Source: an uncultured Erythrobacter sp. (GTDB lineage: Bacteria > Pseudomonadota > Alphaproteobacteria > Sphingomonadales > Sphingomonadaceae). Taken from it: a stretch of 64,000 nt of DNA. The stretch lies in the NCBI GenBank assembly GCA_947501215.1, contig CANMUS010000002.1:558001-622000 (forward strand). Reading direction: 5' to 3'. The translations under genes were made by a program, and so were the position numbers. The notes below the pieces were generated by a model. It was given only the letters and a program-made list of their open reading frames with translations. It ran no database searches and was not told the DNA's origin. Shown here piece after piece: positions 63,761 through 64,000 of the stretch; within the stretch, counting starts at the first letter, position 1; every line of letters begins with the position of its first letter.

Positions 63761-64000
63761 TTACTGGCCCTCCGGCGCGGTTACGGTGGTCGAGGGCTGC
63801 TGCTGTTGCTGCGACTGGTCGGCCCGGCGACGGATTTCGGGAAGCGGGAGATACGGCGTCACATTGTCCGTCTCCACGATGGTCTTGGGCGTCTGGCTCA
63901 GGACCCGCTCCATGGTTTCGTAATAGAGGCGCTGGCGCGTCACTTCGGGGGCGAGGCGATATTCCTCGTACACCTTGTCGAAGGCTTCGGCTTCACCCTG
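63761..64000 (-). CDS. hflK: FtsH modulator HflK (5' part outside window)
   Basis: Only the C-terminal 79 residues are visible, from QGEAEAFDKVYEEYRLAP to the end, with the HflK-characteristic RQRLYYETMERVL and then TKTIV-type segment, PYLPLPE, and a Gln-rich tail. The gene begins beyond the right edge. It is 1 bp upstream of hflC, the usual hflKC order. Confidence 0.93.
   Translation of the reverse strand, partial: QGEAEAFDKVYEEYRLAPEVTRQRLYYETMERVLSQTPKTIVETDNVTPYLPLPEIRRRADQSQQQQQPSTTVTAPEGQ

Overview
The window is a 64-kb piece of a GC-rich (about 63-64%) alphaproteobacterial chromosome. Sphingomonadales, probably Erythrobacteraceae, fits best. The grounds are the C-minus-type 41-residue L36, the rpsT-dnaA neighbourhood, the rpmH-rnpA-yidD-yidC-engB order, a UPF0262 protein, a CC_3452-family secreted protein, candidate EcfG-type (general stress) promoters, and many small proteins typical of that order. 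I see no insertion sequence, prophage, CRISPR array or rRNA operon. There is one tRNA, tRNA-Leu(GAG). The region reads as stable core genome with compact operons (4-bp ATGA/GTGA overlaps are common) plus lineage-specific small genes.

Layout. 1-7 kb (minus strand): a truncated enoyl-reductase/saccharopine-dehydrogenase-like gene, a REP-like palindrome pair, dcd, putA, glpD and mtnP. 7-11.5 kb: a divergent PEP carboxylase homologue, a membrane-anchored patatin-like phospholipase and the tRNA. 11.6-15.5 kb: a zinc-ribbon membrane protein divergent from the tightly packed ftsE-ftsX-DUF218-plsC operon. 15.5-19.4 kb: a crotonase divergent from an AMACR-type racemase/aldehyde dehydrogenase/MaoC acyl-CoA module. 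19.4-27.3 kb: ExoD-like protein, ftsH, small stress-type genes, rpoZ, a phospholipase-D-type cardiolipin synthase candidate and dnaB. 27.4-33.4 kb: UPF0262, a degenerate GH25 protein, cdd, a Tat-exported LD-carboxypeptidase and two tandem amidohydrolases of which the second has lost the metal ligands. 33.4-40 kb: a cytosolic-carboxypeptidase-like M14 enzyme coupled to a lipoprotein, galE, rpmJ, a HAD enzyme, a CC_3452 protein divergent from an HxlR regulator with clear repeated operators, and a TonB-like protein with a TGACGTCA-repeat promoter region. 40-46 kb: comM (apparently CTG start), a periplasmic ClpP-fold-like protein, then rpmH-rnpA-yidD-yidC-engB. 46-54.7 kb: cold-shock protein, GST, S1/P1 nuclease, dapE, a dicarboxylate-type symporter, nth, dapB and a class III sirtuin. 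54.8-64 kb: moeB-like, DUF983, dnaA, rpsT, msrB, a class A PBP, degP, hflC and the end of hflK.

Functional threads. Envelope biogenesis and quality control dominate (FtsEX, PlsC, FtsH, HflKC, DegP, YidC, class A PBP, LD-carboxypeptidase). The rest is replication and translation core (DnaA, DnaB, L34, L36, S20, RNase P protein), lysine/DAP synthesis (dapE, dapB) and carbon/nitrogen catabolism (PutA, GlpD, acyl-CoA module). Regulatory signals readable by eye include a sigma-32-like promoter at ftsH, EcfG-like promoters at a DUF3072 gene, a lipoprotein gene and msrB, and repeated operators at the hxlR-type gene.

The observations most worth following up are the catalytic/pseudo-amidohydrolase pair, the PEPC homologue with altered active-site motifs, the HxlR operator array, the TGACGTCA repeat, and the stress promoters. 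Nothing here is clearly a wholly new multi-gene system.
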